DNA from: Comamonadaceae bacterium
Lineage (GTDB): Bacteria; Pseudomonadota; Gammaproteobacteria; Burkholderiales; Burkholderiaceae_C
Reading direction: 5' to 3'
NCBI GenBank assembly: GCA_947374505.1
Contig: CANCCE010000017.1
Coordinates: 1-21,942, forward strand
Length of the DNA stretch: 21,942 bases
The translations under genes and the position numbers were made by a program. Below are positions 21,834 through 21,942 of the stretch, piece by piece (within the stretch, counting starts at the first letter, position 1; each line of letters starts with the position of its first letter). The notes under the pieces are model-generated. The model did no database searches. It saw nothing but the letters and a program-made list of their open reading frames with translations, and was not told the origin of the DNA.

Positions 21834-21942
21834 TCAGACAGAAGGCACCAACTTGAAGTCGTAGTAGGCCGTGTGGAAAGGCGTGCTCATGACGCGACCG
21901 TCCGGTGCCTTGCCAGCCGGATGGGCTTCAAAATCGACGATC
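21834..21942 (-). CDS. C-terminal end of an unidentified gene, cut by the window edge
   Basis: Thirty-five codons and a TGA stop are visible, entering from the right edge: IVDFEAHPAGKAPDGRVMST, then PFHTAYYDFKLVPSV. The composition and codon use look coding and match the strand of the following transporter genes. I do not recognise the family. It lies 93 nt before the binding-protein start and could be the first visible gene of the same catabolic/transport operon. Confidence 0.6.
   Translation of the reverse strand, partial: IVDFEAHPAGKAPDGRVMSTPFHTAYYDFKLVPSV

Overview
The window looks like a chromosomal accessory-metabolism region of a betaproteobacterium, most likely Burkholderiales/Comamonadaceae (Variovorax, Polaromonas, Rhodoferax or a relative). 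The reasons are moderate-to-high GC, three orphan 'Bug' (TctC-type) solute-binding proteins, CoA-dependent catabolic operons, a fused LivM-LivG transporter subunit, and GGAGACAAA leaders before periplasmic binding-protein genes. I see no mobile elements, tRNA or rRNA genes, or CRISPR arrays. The genus is inference; the gene content is read from the sequence.

Block 1 (1-4506) is a TetR-type regulator gene (+) divergent from a minus-strand operon. The operon runs cyclase-family hydrolase, beta-keto acid cleavage enzyme (BKACE), Bug binding protein, and a PuuE-like polysaccharide-deacetylase-fold hydrolase cut by the window start. The intergenic gap holds two abutting near-palindromes that overlap plausible divergent promoters.

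Block 2 (4540-17126) is a compact catabolic regulon with a LysR-type regulator at its right end. An eight-gene minus-strand operon runs from 13219 down to 4540: MmgE/PrpD, Bug, Cat1/4HBT-type CoA-transferase, enoyl-CoA hydratase, acyl-CoA dehydrogenase-fold protein, HpcH/CitE lyase, CaiB/BaiF CoA-transferase, TauE/SafE exporter. Gaps are 1-22 nt apart from one of 76 nt. Upstream lie a third Bug gene and a group III (iron-type) alcohol-dehydrogenase-like gene, also on the minus strand, and then the divergent lysR. A related ~75-bp promoter/operator element occurs three times: before mmgE, before the third Bug gene, and in the adh-lysR gap. It appears to tie the three units and lysR into one regulon.

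The unusual point of block 2 is that three enzymes lack their families' standard catalytic residues. The ACAD-like protein has Gln and Gly at the two places a catalytic base can sit, the pattern I recall for 3-sulfinopropionyl-CoA desulfinase. The Cat1-type CoA-transferase has Gly for the catalytic Glu. The ADH-like protein has lost all four metal ligands. CaiB, crotonase and CitE keep their key residues. Together with a TauE/SafE (sulfite-exporter family) gene, this suggests a CoA-dependent pathway for an organic acid that may include C-S cleavage. The substrate is unknown.

Block 3 (17207-21942) is a branched-chain-amino-acid-type (HAAT/Liv) ABC importer on the minus strand: binding protein, LivH, fused LivM-LivG and LivF. 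The C-terminal end of one more unidentified gene lies just upstream at the window edge.
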